From contig DAHVTI010000164.1 in NCBI GenBank assembly GCA_027324255.1, positions 1 through 37,291 of the forward strand: 37,291 nt of DNA, read 5' to 3'. Positions within the stretch are counted from its first letter, which is position 1. Each line of letters starts with the position of its first letter. Made by a program: the position numbers and the translations under genes. Source of the stretch: Bryobacterales bacterium. GTDB lineage: Bacteria > Acidobacteriota > Terriglobia > Bryobacterales > Bryobacteraceae. This document shows positions 14,222-23,700 of the stretch, one piece after another. Under the pieces are notes generated by a model. It did no database searches, was not told the DNA's origin, and saw only the letters and a program-made list of their open reading frames with translations.

Positions 14222-16522
14222 GTGGAGCCCCTTCCCGTCGACGCGTTCCTCGGCGCCATCGCCGCGGAGCTGCACGGCACTGCCAACCTGGTGCTGGAAG
14301 CCCCGCCGGGCGCGGGCAAGACCACGCGCGTGCCACCGGCGCTGCTCCGGGAACTCCGCGGCGAAGTGCTGGTGTTGGAGCCGCGGCGGCTGGCGGCGCG
14401 GCTGGCCGCGCGGCGCGTGGCCGAGGAGATGGGTGAGCGGCCGGGCGGGACGGTGGGCTACCAGGTGCGCTTCGAGCAGGTGGGCGGCGCGGGGACGCGG
14501 CTACGTTTTCTCACCGAAGGCGTGCTGACGCGGCGGATGCTGTCCGATCCGCAGCTCAAGGGCGTCTCCGCCGTGGTGCTGGACGAATTCCACGAGCGGC
14601 ACCTGGAGGGGGACCTGGCGCTGGCGCTGCTCAGGCGGCTGCAGCGCACGGCGCGGCCGGAGCTGCGGCTGGTGGTGATGTCGGCGACGCTGGACGGCGC
14701 GCGGGTGGCGGAGTTCCTGGGGGGCTGTCCGGTGCTGCGCAGCGAGGGGCGGCTGTATCCGCTGGAGGTCGAGCACACGCCGCATTCGGCCGAGGCGCTG
14801 GAGACATTGGCGGCGGGCGCGGTAGAGCGGCTGCTGCGGGCCGTCGGCGAAGGGGACGTGCTGGTGTTTCTGCCGGGAGCGGCCGAGATCCGCCGCGCCC
14901 AAAGGGCGCTGGAAGGGCTGGGCGGCCGGCGCGGGCTGGAGGTGCTGCCGCTGTACGGCGACCTGCCGGCGGATGAGCAGGACCGCGCGGTGCTGCCGGG
15001 TCCGGCGCGCAAGGTAATTCTGTCCACCAACGTCGCCGAGTCCTCGATTACGATTCCCGGCGTGCGGGCGGTGGTGGATGCGGGGCTGGCGCGGGTGGCG
15101 GCGGATTCGCCCTGGAGCGGGCTGCCGCGGCTGGTGGTGCAGCGGGTGTCGCGAGCCTCCTGCGTGCAGCGGGCTGGACGGGCCGGGCGCACCGGGCCGG
15201 GGCGGGTGGTCCGCCTGTTTTCGCAGGAAGACTTTCTGCGGCGGCCCGAAGCGGAAACGCCGGAGATCCTGCGGCGGGAGCTGGCGCAGTTGTTTCTACA
15301 CCTGCACGCCGCGGGGCTTCGCGACCCGCACGAACTGGAATGGCTGGACACGCCCCCCGAGCCGGCGCTGGCGGCAGCCGAGGAACTGCTGCACCGGCTG
15401 GGTGCGTTGGACAAGGCGGGGGTGGTGACGGCGCTCGGGCGCCGCGCGGCTTCCCTGCCCCTGCACCCGCGGCTGGCGGCGCTGGCGCTCAACGGCGGCG
15501 CGGCCGGCTGCACGGCGGCGGCGGAGCTATCGGCTGCCCAGCCCGCCCAGGCGCGGCAGGTGGAGCAGCAGTTGAGGCGGCTGGTGCCGGGCGCGGCGCG
15601 CAGGCCGTTGGCGGAGGCGTACCTGCGGGCGTTTCCGGATCGAGTGGCGCGGCGGCGCAAAGGCCTGGAACTGCTGCTTTCGAACGGCGCCTCGGCGGTG
15701 CTGGCGTCGAACGAAGGACTGGAACAGGCCGAGTTCCTGGTGGCGCTGGACATCGAGGACCGGCCGGACAAGGGCCTGCCCATCGTGCGGCAGGCGGCGC
15801 AGATCGAGCCGGAGCTGCTGCTGGAGGCGTTCCCGGAGCGGATCCGCGAGCGCAACACGCTGGACTGGAACCGGGCGGCGGAGCGGGTGGAGTCGCTCAG
15901 CGCACTGCTGTACGACGAACTGGTGATCGAAGAGTCTCGCAGCCACACGCCGCCACCGGCGGAGACGGCGGAACTGCTGGCGCGGAAGGCGATGGAAGCG
16001 GGGCTGCAAAGGTTCGCGGACCCGGAGGCGGTGGAGGCGCTGCTGGGGCGGGCGAAGTTCGCGGGGCTGGCGGCGGCCGATCCGGAGTCGGTGCTGCGGG
16101 GGCTGTGCGAGGGGCTGCGCTCCTTCGCCGAGCTGGAGCGGTTGGCGCGGGACGGAGGTCTGGAAGCCGCGCTGCTGGAGGCGCTGGGGCCGGAGGCGCG
16201 GCGGCGGCTGGAACAACTGGCGCCGGCGCGGATCCAACTGCCCTCCGGGCGCTGGGCGACGGTGCACTACCCGCCGGACCGTCCGCCGTGGGTGGCCTCG
16301 CGGCTGCAGGACTTTTTCGGCATGAGCGAGACGCCGCGCGTGGGCGCCGGGCGCACGCCGCTGGTGGCGCATTTGCTGGCGCCGAACCGCCGGCCGGTGC
16401 AGATGACGCAGGACCTGGCGGGCTTCTGGCAGCGGTTGTATCCGCAGGTGCGGAAGGAGCTGAGCCGGCGCTACCCGCGGCACGCCTGGCCCGAGAACCC
16501 TCATGATGCCTGTAAGGACTGA
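14222..16522 (+). CDS. hrpB: ATP-dependent helicase HrpB
   Basis: This is a DEAH-box RNA/DNA helicase of the HrpB family, 766 aa. Visible in order: Walker A PPGAGKTTRVPPAL, motif Ia LVLEPRRLAARLAA, DEFH box VLDEFHERHLEGD, motif III MSATLDG, motif V STNVAESSITIPGVRAVVD, motif VI QRAGRAGRTGPGR, then a ratchet and helicase-associated domain, and the HrpB C-terminal ending RYPRHAWPENP. The ORF track extends this frame to 13229, but that part lies antisense to the aminotransferase. The GTG at 14222 starts 20-25 residues before the Walker A lysine, as in relatives. No Shine-Dalgarno site precedes it, which fits a leaderless or very short leader. The stop is 1 bp before the next start, so the two are translationally coupled. 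The cellular role of HrpB is poorly defined. Confidence 0.93.
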   Translation: MEPLPVDAFLGAIAAELHGTANLVLEAPPGAGKTTRVPPALLRELRGEVLVLEPRRLAARLAARRVAEEMGERPGGTVGYQVRFEQVGGAGTRLRFLTEGVLTRRMLSDPQLKGVSAVVLDEFHERHLEGDLALALLRRLQRTARPELRLVVMSATLDGARVAEFLGGCPVLRSEGRLYPLEVEHTPHSAEALETLAAGAVERLLRAVGEGDVLVFLPGAAEIRRAQRALEGLGGRRGLEVLPLYGDLPADEQDRAVLPGPARKVILSTNVAESSITIPGVRAVVDAGLARVAADSPWSGLPRLVVQRVSRASCVQRAGRAGRTGPGRVVRLFSQEDFLRRPEAETPEILRRELAQLFLHLHAAGLRDPHELEWLDTPPEPALAAAEELLHRLGALDKAGVVTALGRRAASLPLHPRLAALALNGGAAGCTAAAELSAAQPAQARQVEQQLRRLVPGAARRPLAEAYLRAFPDRVARRRKGLELLLSNGASAVLASNEGLEQAEFLVALDIEDRPDKGLPIVRQAAQIEPELLLEAFPERIRERNTLDWNRAAERVESLSALLYDELVIEESRSHTPPPAETAELLARKAMEAGLQRFADPEAVEALLGRAKFAGLAAADPESVLRGLCEGLRSFAELERLARDGGLEAALLEALGPEARRRLEQLAPARIQLPSGRWATVHYPPDRPPWVASRLQDFFGMSETPRVGAGRTPLVAHLLAPNRRPVQMTQDLAGFWQRLYPQVRKELSRRYPRHAWPENPHDACKD

Positions 16523-16523
16523 A

Positions 16524-17741
16524 ATGAAGCTTTTTGCCGCCGTTTTCTTCGCCTGCGCTTTCTTCGCCCGCGCCGGCGCCTGCGCGCAGACTCCCGCCGG
16601 GTTGTGGGATGCCACGCTGCAGGTGGAAGACCGCCAGGTGGCGTTCCGGCTGGACGTGCGGGCCGCTGGCCCGGGCTGGAAAGCGGCCATTTTGGACGGC
16701 GGGCAGCGGATCGAATCCACCTCCGGCACGCTGAGCGGCAACCAACTGGCGCTGCGCTGGGACTACTTCGACGCGGAACTGACGGCCGCGCTGGAAGGCG
16801 GCGGGATGAAGGGGGCTTACTCGCGGCGGACGCGCGCGGGCGTGGTGACGCGGGCGTTCACGGCGCGGCCCTTCCGGCCGCCGCCGGCGGAGCAGCCGGC
16901 CGGGGCGGCGAGCGTCGCTGGCATGTGGCGCATCCAGACCGGCGCGGCGCGCGGGGCGCAGGTGATGGACGGCATTTTCCGGCAGGCCGGGACGGAGGTG
17001 AGCGGGACCATCCAGCGCGTGGACGGCGACTTCGGCACGCTGACGGGCAGGATGGAAGGGAAGCGCCTGACGCTGAGCCACTTCGATGGCATCCGGGCGA
17101 CGCTGATCGAGGGCGAACTGAAACCGGACGGGACGCTGGCCGGCACCATGGACGGGCAAACGCGGTTCACCGCCGCGCGGCTGGACGAGGCGGCGAAGCT
17201 GGGTTTGCCGGAGCCGCCCGACCCGGCGCGCTACGTGGCCGTGAAGAACCCGGCCGAGCCGCTGCGGTTCCGGTTCCAGGACCTGGACGGGCAGTGGGTG
17301 TCGGCGGAGGACCCGGCCTTCCGCGGCAAGGCGATGATCGTGACCATCATGGGGTCGTGGTGCCCGAACTGCCATGACGAGGCGGAGTTCCTGGCGGAGA
17401 TGGACCGGCGCTACCGGGCCGAGGGGCTCGAAATCGTGGCGCTGGGATTCGAATACACGGGCGAAGTGGGGCGCGACCGCGCGCAACTGCGGGCATTTGC
17501 GCGGCGCCACAAGACGGGCTACCGCGTTTTGCTGGCGGGAACGACGGAGGAAGGGTCGGTGCTGCGCGCGCTGCCGCAACTGGCGAACTTCGCGGGCTAC
17601 CCGGCGACGTTGTATCTGGACCGGGACCATCGGGTGCGGGCGGTGCACGCGGGTTTTGCGGGCCCGGCCAATCCACGGGAGCACCAGAAGCTGAAAGCGG
17701 AGTTGGACCACCTGGTGCGCGAATTGCTAAGAAATCGCTAA
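16524..17741 (+). CDS. Secreted thioredoxin-fold (TlpA/AhpC-type) protein
   Basis: This 405-aa envelope protein has a signal peptide (KLFAAVFFACAFFARAGACA), a beta-rich N-terminal region of about 220 residues with repeated GxxLSGNQLAL-, GRMEGKRLTLSHFDG- and GELKPDGTLAGTM-like strands, and a C-terminal thioredoxin fold. The redox motif is GSWCPNCHDE (Cys280 and Cys283) and the cis-proline lies in FAGYPATLYL. This pattern fits membrane- or periplasm-located disulfide reductases used in cytochrome maturation or oxidative repair. I prefer the ATG at 16524 to the 16503 start because TAAGGA lies about 7 nt upstream and the signal peptide then begins correctly. It follows hrpB by 1 bp. The link to a helicase is not obvious. 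Confidence 0.88.
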   Translation: MKLFAAVFFACAFFARAGACAQTPAGLWDATLQVEDRQVAFRLDVRAAGPGWKAAILDGGQRIESTSGTLSGNQLALRWDYFDAELTAALEGGGMKGAYSRRTRAGVVTRAFTARPFRPPPAEQPAGAASVAGMWRIQTGAARGAQVMDGIFRQAGTEVSGTIQRVDGDFGTLTGRMEGKRLTLSHFDGIRATLIEGELKPDGTLAGTMDGQTRFTAARLDEAAKLGLPEPPDPARYVAVKNPAEPLRFRFQDLDGQWVSAEDPAFRGKAMIVTIMGSWCPNCHDEAEFLAEMDRRYRAEGLEIVALGFEYTGEVGRDRAQLRAFARRHKTGYRVLLAGTTEEGSVLRALPQLANFAGYPATLYLDRDHRVRAVHAGFAGPANPREHQKLKAELDHLVRELLRNR

Positions 17742-17775
17742 GACCGCGCCGCGATCTGCCGATACGGGCACTAGA

Positions 17776-19323
17776 GTGCACTATCCAGGCAACAGGCTGG
17801 AGCGGCTGATCGCGGCAGAGAAGACGCTGCAGGCGCGGGCCGACCACGATTTGGCGGACCGGGTCCGGCTGTCGAGCGTGCCGCAACTTCTCATGCTGGG
17901 AGTTCTGGGCTTGGGCGGACATGTAGCAGAGGATTTTCCTTTTCCATTCTTGTCGGCTCTGATCTGGCAGATCGCGGTTTTGGTGGGGAGGCTGAAGTTG
18001 GCCAAGTGGCGGGAGCGGGGCGCGGCGGCCTTTCCAGGCAGGTTCCGCGCGTGGCTGTTTGCGGTGGTGCTGGGCGCCGCGGTGGGTTGGAGCGCACTGC
18101 TCGCGGCCATCTTCATCCAGTGCGATCTTCGGGACTGGGGGGAGGCGACGCTGGCGCTGCCGGTTCTGATCGCCCTGTGCGCGGCGGCGCTGGCGACGCT
18201 GGTGTCCCATCTTTCGCTGCTCTGCTGGTTCATGACAATCCTGCTGACGCCAAGCGTGTCCATCCTGCTTTGGCGGGGCGGCGAGCACCCGCGGCTGGTG
18301 GCCGCCAGCCTGATCACGTTCGCCTTGTTCGCGCTGATCCAGGGCCGGCGCCTGAACGCCAGCTACTGGTCCGGGCTGCAGGGCAGCGCGCTGCTTTCCG
18401 TGAAGTTGCAGGAACTGGAGGCGGCGCGCAAGGAGGCCGAGCAGGCCAATCGCGCCAAGAGCGAGTTTCTGGCCAACATCAGCCACGAACTGCGGACCCC
18501 CATGAACGGCGTTCTGGGAATGACCGAACTGGCGCTGGACACGGCGTTGACCGCCGAGCAGCGCGACTACCTGGAAACGGCCAGGGATTCGGCGCACTCC
18601 CTGCTGCGGCTGCTGAACGAAGTCCTGGACGTTTCCAAGGTGGAGGCGGGCCGCCTGGAACTCCTAAAGGACGAATTCGACCTACGCGAGCCCCTGGAGG
18701 AGCTGCGGCGCTCCTTCGTGCACGACGCAGCGGCGCGGGCGCTGTCCATCGACGTGTCGATGGACCAGGACATTCCGCGGCGGCTGACCGGCGACGCTGG
18801 CCGCTTGCTGCAAGTGCTGACCAACCTGGTGGCCAACTCGCTGAGATTCACGGAACGGGGAGGCGTCCACGTAAACGCAACGCTGCTTTCCAGCCGGAGG
18901 GACCGCGTCCAGGTGCTGTTTCAGGTGCGGGACACGGGCATCGGGATTCCGGTGGAGATGCAGCGGGCCATCTTCGAGTCCTTCGTGCAGGTGGACGGGT
19001 CGCTGCGGCGCAACCGCGGCGGCGCGGGTCTCGGCCTGACGCTCAGCGCCAGGCTGGTGCAGTTGATGGGCGGTTTCATCACGGTGGAATCCACGCCCGG
19101 CCACGGCTCGACGTTCCGCTTCACGGCGGAGTTCGAGTTGCCGCCAGCGCTGGGCGCCGCGCCGCGCAGGACGCCGGTGGGCGCGCGGGTGCCGCAGAAG
19201 GCCGGCGACGCGCTGGGGCTGCCCACGCCCGCTCTTCGACTGCGGGCGGGACAAATGTTGCCAGGACAGAATCGCGGGGTGCCCGCCGAACGACATCGCG
19301 TGACACCCCGCGTTCCGCACTGA
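17776..19323 (+). CDS. Membrane sensor histidine kinase
   Basis: This 515-aa kinase has an N-terminal membrane sensor with about five hydrophobic segments (residues 36-50, 58-72, 92-115, 127-165, 173-190), a short coiled coil ([20 protein letters not shown]), and a HisKA domain with the phospho-acceptor His237 in [18 protein letters not shown]. The ATP-binding domain keeps the N box ([14 protein letters not shown]), D box (DTGIGIP) and G boxes ([19 protein letters not shown]). The HisKA pattern is of the type often seen in hybrid kinases, yet no receiver domain follows. The last 60 residues are low-complexity and arginine/proline-rich, which may mark a lost C-terminal domain. The start is GTG at 17776 with no clear ribosome binding site, 34 bp after the thioredoxin-fold gene. 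No response regulator gene is adjacent. Confidence 0.9.
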   Translation: MHYPGNRLERLIAAEKTLQARADHDLADRVRLSSVPQLLMLGVLGLGGHVAEDFPFPFLSALIWQIAVLVGRLKLAKWRERGAAAFPGRFRAWLFAVVLGAAVGWSALLAAIFIQCDLRDWGEATLALPVLIALCAAALATLVSHLSLLCWFMTILLTPSVSILLWRGGEHPRLVAASLITFALFALIQGRRLNASYWSGLQGSALLSVKLQELEAARKEAEQANRAKSEFLANISHELRTPMNGVLGMTELALDTALTAEQRDYLETARDSAHSLLRLLNEVLDVSKVEAGRLELLKDEFDLREPLEELRRSFVHDAAARALSIDVSMDQDIPRRLTGDAGRLLQVLTNLVANSLRFTERGGVHVNATLLSSRRDRVQVLFQVRDTGIGIPVEMQRAIFESFVQVDGSLRRNRGGAGLGLTLSARLVQLMGGFITVESTPGHGSTFRFTAEFELPPALGAAPRRTPVGARVPQKAGDALGLPTPALRLRAGQMLPGQNRGVPAERHRVTPRVPH

Positions 19324-19522
19324 GTGGCGGAACTCTTGCCGGACCTGCCGGATCCCGAAGGCAAGCCGGAGCCGGCCCGCGGCGCTGCGCGGCAGGCTGC
19401 TTGGTGCGCTGTCCGATGATTCATAGATAACCCGGCGGGTGGCTCACCCATTGAGCCTGGGCGCAAGAATGCGGCGTGCCGCGCGAGGCGGGGGCTGAGG
19501 CGGGCTGGCCGGGGCGGCCCTG
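19324..19522. other. Convergent intergenic gap, nothing supported
   Basis: This 199-bp gap lies between the stops of the histidine kinase and the Tat oxidoreductase. I see no gene and no clear terminator hairpin with a T tract. A remnant of a lost kinase C-terminal domain is possible but not demonstrable by eye. Confidence 0.4.
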
Positions 19523-20788
19523 CTATGAGAGCTTCCAGGGCTTGCGGTAGCGGCGCGTGACGAGCTTGTCGGCGGCGCGGCTGTTGGTGATGCGCTCTTT
19601 CGCGTCGTCCCAGGCGATGCGCTGGCCGGTGCGGAAGGCGATGTTGCCCAGCAGGCCGCCCTTGGTGAGGCGATGTCCGTAGCCGACGTTGCAGGTGGTG
19701 GCGGCACGGCTCTTGATAGCGTCGAGAAACTCGCGGATGTGGCCCGGCGAATCAGGGATGCTCTGCGGCGGCTTGGGGAAGTTGTCGTCGCGCTTGCCCT
19801 TCACCCACACCTCGTAGCGCGAGTAGTTGGCCACCAGCGTGGCTTCGGTGCCCTCGAAGATGACGCAGGAGCCCATGTGGTCGTAGCCCGGCCGGCCCTT
19901 GGGGTGCAGGGTCCAGGTGAGCACCAGGCCCGGATACTCGTAGAGCACTTCGAGCACGTCGGGGGTTTCGGCGTTGTCCTGGGCGAGCCAGCGGCCGCCG
20001 GCGGCCGAGACGGTCTGCGGGGCCTGGAGGTCCAGCGCCCAGTAGACGAGGTCGGTGTAGTGGCACCAGAAGTCGATGAAGCAGCCGCCGGAGTAATCCC
20101 AGAAATAGCGATAGGTGAGGTGGGAGCGGTTCGGATTGTAGGCGCGCCTGGGGGCGGGGCCGAGCCAGAAATCGTAGTCGAGCTCGGGCGGGGGCGCGGT
20201 GTCAGCCGGGGAGCCGATGGACTTCTCGTTGGATGTGAGGGCGCAGTAGACGCGGTTGATTTTGCCGAGCGAGCCGCTCTTGACCACCTCCACCACGCGG
20301 CGGTAGTTGGGCAGGTCGTTGTGGATATGGTTGCCCATCTGCGTGACGCGCTTGTGGCGCTCGGCGGCGCGGGCCATGGCGCGGCCTTCGCCGATGGAGT
20401 AGGAGAGGGGCTTTTCGACGAAGACGTCCTTGCCGGCCTCGCACGCCTGGACGGTGGGCAGGGCATGCCAGTGGTCCGGCGTGGCGATCATGACGGCGTC
20501 GATATCCTTGCGGGCCAGCAACTGGCGATAGTCGTGGAAGGTCTCGGGCTTGCGGCCCTGGGCCTTTTCGACGAGGGCGACGGCGCGCTCCACGTGGTGC
20601 GTGTCGAGGTCGCAGACAGCCGCGGCCTCCACGTCGGGCTGCTTCAGAAACTGATTCAGGCGGCCCGTGCCCTGGCCGCCGAGGCCGATGAAACCAACTC
20701 GGATGCGGCTGCTGGGAGCGGCGCGGAGGGAAGAAGCGGCCAGCCCCGCGGCGGCCGTGCCAAGGAAGATGCGGCGCGTTTGTGACAT
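19523..20788 (-). CDS. Tat-exported Gfo/Idh/MocA-family oxidoreductase
   Basis: This is an NAD(P)-dependent oxidoreductase or glycosidase-like enzyme of the Gfo/Idh/MocA fold. A twin-arginine signal (QTRRIFLGTAAAGLAASSLRA) sends it to the periplasm. The Rossmann motif is RVGFIGLGGQGTGRL, DAVMIATPDHWH holds the usual second strand, and GKDVFVEKPLS carries the conserved EKP lysine. The C-terminal half contains WDYSGGCFIDFWCHYTDL with the catalytic-region histidine. Three in-frame ATGs exist (20797, 20794, 20788); I use 20788, which leaves an AGGA a suitable distance upstream, but 20797 is possible. The gene begins 1-10 bp after the pyruvate carboxylase stop, so they form an operon. The substrate, probably a sugar or glycoside, cannot be told from sequence. 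Confidence 0.9.
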   Translation of the reverse strand: MSQTRRIFLGTAAAGLAASSLRAAPSSRIRVGFIGLGGQGTGRLNQFLKQPDVEAAAVCDLDTHHVERAVALVEKAQGRKPETFHDYRQLLARKDIDAVMIATPDHWHALPTVQACEAGKDVFVEKPLSYSIGEGRAMARAAERHKRVTQMGNHIHNDLPNYRRVVEVVKSGSLGKINRVYCALTSNEKSIGSPADTAPPPELDYDFWLGPAPRRAYNPNRSHLTYRYFWDYSGGCFIDFWCHYTDLVYWALDLQAPQTVSAAGGRWLAQDNAETPDVLEVLYEYPGLVLTWTLHPKGRPGYDHMGSCVIFEGTEATLVANYSRYEVWVKGKRDDNFPKPPQSIPDSPGHIREFLDAIKSRAATTCNVGYGHRLTKGGLLGNIAFRTGQRIAWDDAKERITNSRAADKLVTRRYRKPWKLS

Positions 20789-20798
20789 CGACATCATC

Positions 20799-23700
20799 CT
20801 ACTGCACGGGCGTGATGACCAGCAGCAGGTCTTTCGGCTCGACGGTCTGGCCGACGGCGGCGAGGCGCTCCGTCACCTTGCCGGAGATGGGCGCGTAGAC
20901 GGTAGTCTGCATCTTCATGGCCTCCATGACGAGCAGCTTGTCGCCCTTTTTGACGTCCTGGTTCAACTCGACGGCGATGGAGGTGACGGCGCCGGGAATG
21001 GGCGCGCCGACGTGGCCTTCCTTTGCCGGGTCAGCCTTGGGCTGAGACTTGGTTTCGGCCTTGATGCGGCGGTCGCGGATGGTGACTTCGCGCGGCTGGC
21101 CGTTCAATTCGAAGAAGACGGTGCGGGTACCGTCGGGGTGCGGATCGCCAACGGCGACGAACTTGATGACGAGGGTCTTGCCGGGCTCGATTTCGACGGC
21201 CACCTCCTCGCCCGCCTTGAGCCCGTAAAAGAAGGCGGGCGAGGGCAGCACGGTGAGGTCGCCGAAGGCGGCGCGGGCCTTGTCGAACTTGAGGAACACG
21301 TCGGGGTACATGACGTAACTCATCAGGTCCGTTTCAGTGGGCTTGTGGCCGGTCTTCTTTTCGACGAGGGCATGGACTTCGTCGAAATCGACGGGCGCGA
21401 GGCGCGCACCGGGGCGGCCGCGGCGGGGCTTGCGGCCCTTGAGGATCACGGACGCGATCTTCCTGGGCCAGCCGCCGGCGGGCTCGCCGAGCGAGCCCTC
21501 GAACATGTCCACAACCGAGTTGGGGATGTTGAGGCGGTGGTTGGGCCCGAGGTTTTCGAATTCGTGCACGGTGAGGCCGTGCTGGATGAGGAACAGCGCC
21601 ATGTCGCCGACCACCTTGGACGACGGCGTCACCTTGACGATGTCGCCGAAGGCGTGATTGACGTCAGCGTACATGCGGGCGATCTCGGGCCAGCGGGGGC
21701 CGAGGCCGAGGCTTTCGGCCTGCTCGCGGAGGTTGGTGTACTGCCCGCCGGGCATCTCGTGCAGGTAGACGTCAGCAGTGCCGGAGCGCGGGGCGGAGTC
21801 GAACGGCAGGTAGTTGGCGCGCACCGCCTCCCAGTAGTCGGAGCAGCGGTTGAGTGCGTCGAAGTCGAGGCCGGTGGCGCGGGCGCGCTCGTGCCGCAGG
21901 GCGGCGGCGATGGAGTTGAGGTTGGGCTGCGAGGTGGAGCCGGACATCGAGGAGATGGCCGCGTCGGCCACGTCGACGCCGGCCTCGACGGCTTTCAGAA
22001 TGGAGGCGGCGTTGAGGCCCGAGGTGTCGTGGGTGTGGAAGTGGATGGGGATGCCGATCTCGTCTTTCAGGGCCTTCACCAGCTTGTAGGCGGCGTACGG
22101 CTTGACGAGCCCGGCCATGTCCTTGATGGCCAGGATGTGGGCGCCCATCTTTTCGAGTTCCTTGGCCATGTTGACGTAGTACTGGAGCGGATACTTGTCG
22201 CGCTTCGGATCGAGGACGTCGCCGGTGTAGCAGATGGCGGCCTCGCAGACGCGGCTGGTGCGGCGCACGGCCTCCATGGCCACTCTCATGTTGGGCAGCC
22301 AGTTGAGGGAGTCGAAGATGCGGAAGATGTCCATGCCTTCCGCGGCGGCCACTTCGACGAAGCGGCGCACGGCATTGTCGGGGTAGGCGGTGTAGCCGAC
22401 GGCGTTGGAGGCGCGGAAGAGCATCTGGAAGCAAATGTTGGGGATGGCTTCGCGCATGCGCCGCAGGCGCACCCAGGGGTCTTCGTGGAGGAAGCGCATG
22501 GCGACGTCGAAGGTGGCGCCGCCCCACATTTCCAGCGAGTAGAGGCCGGAGAGCGAGTGGGCGTAGTAGTTGGCGATGGCCATCATGTCATGCGTGCGCA
22601 TGCGGGTGGCCATGAGCGACTGGTGGGCGTCGCGCATGGTGGTGTCGGTCATCAGCAGGCGCTTCTGCTTTGCGGTCCAGGCGGCGAAGCCCTCGGCGCC
22701 GAGCTCATCGAGAAGCTGGCGGGTGCCAGCGGGCGGGGGCGTGGCAATGTGCTCAGGCACGAGCGGCAGGCGCAGGACGGCGGGGGGGATACGGTTGTGC
22801 ATCTCGGGGTTGCCGTTGACGGCGACGTCGCCGAGGTAGGTGAGGAGGCGCGTGGCACGGTCCTGCCGGGGCTTGAAGCGGAACAGGTCGGGCGTCTGCT
22901 CGAGGAACGTAGTGGTGACGCGACCGGCCTGGAAGCTGGGGTGGTTGACGACGTTTTCGAGGAAGGGGATGTTGGTCTTCACGCCGCGGATGCGGAATTC
23001 GCGCAGCACGCGATCCATGCGCTGGCAGGCGAGCTTGAAGTTGTTGCCCCAGGTGGTGACCTTCACCAGCAGCGAGTCGTAGTAGGGCGTGATGACGGCG
23101 CCGCCGTAAGCCGAGGCGCCGTCGAGCCGCACGCCGAAGCCGGCCGGCGAGCGGTAGGTGGAGAGCTTGCCGTAGTCGGGCAGGAAGTTCTTGGCCGGGT
23201 CCTCGGTGGTAACGCGGCACTGCATGGCGGCGCCATTGACGCGGATCTCTTCCTGCGGCGGGAGGCCCATCTCCTCACCGTGCAGAGCGAGCCCCTGGGC
23301 GATCTGGATCTGCGCGCGCACAATGTCGATGCCGGTGACCGCTTCGGTGACGGTGTGCTCCACCTGCACGCGTGGGTTCACCTCGATGAAGAACCACTCG
23401 CCGCTGTCGCTGTCCACCAGGAACTCGACGGTACCGGCTGAGTAGTAGCGGGCGTGGGAGCAGAGGCACACGGCGGCCTGGCAGAGCGCCGTGCGAATGC
23501 CGTCGTCGAGGCCGATGGCGGGCGCCACTTCCACCACCTTCTGATGGCGGCGCTGCACGGAGCAGTCGCGCTCCCAGAGGTGGACGATGTTGCCGTGGCA
23601 GTCGCCCAGGATCTGCACCTCCACGTGCCGGGCGCGGCGAACGTAGCGTTCCAGGAAGACGGCGCCGTTGCCGAAGGCGGCCTGGGCCTCGGCGGTGGCT

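Noticed and set aside
12546-14336. 596-aa minus-strand ORF
   Set aside because: It is out of frame over the sulfatase and the aminotransferase, and arginine/proline-rich without any motif.
19324-19522. Receiver domain continuing the histidine kinase after a frameshift
   Set aside because: I read the other frames downstream and saw no receiver motifs, such as the acidic pair, the phospho-acceptor aspartate or the K-P strand.
20667-23441. 924-aa plus-strand ORF
   Set aside because: It is the antisense shadow of pyruvate carboxylase, whose domains are complete on the other strand.
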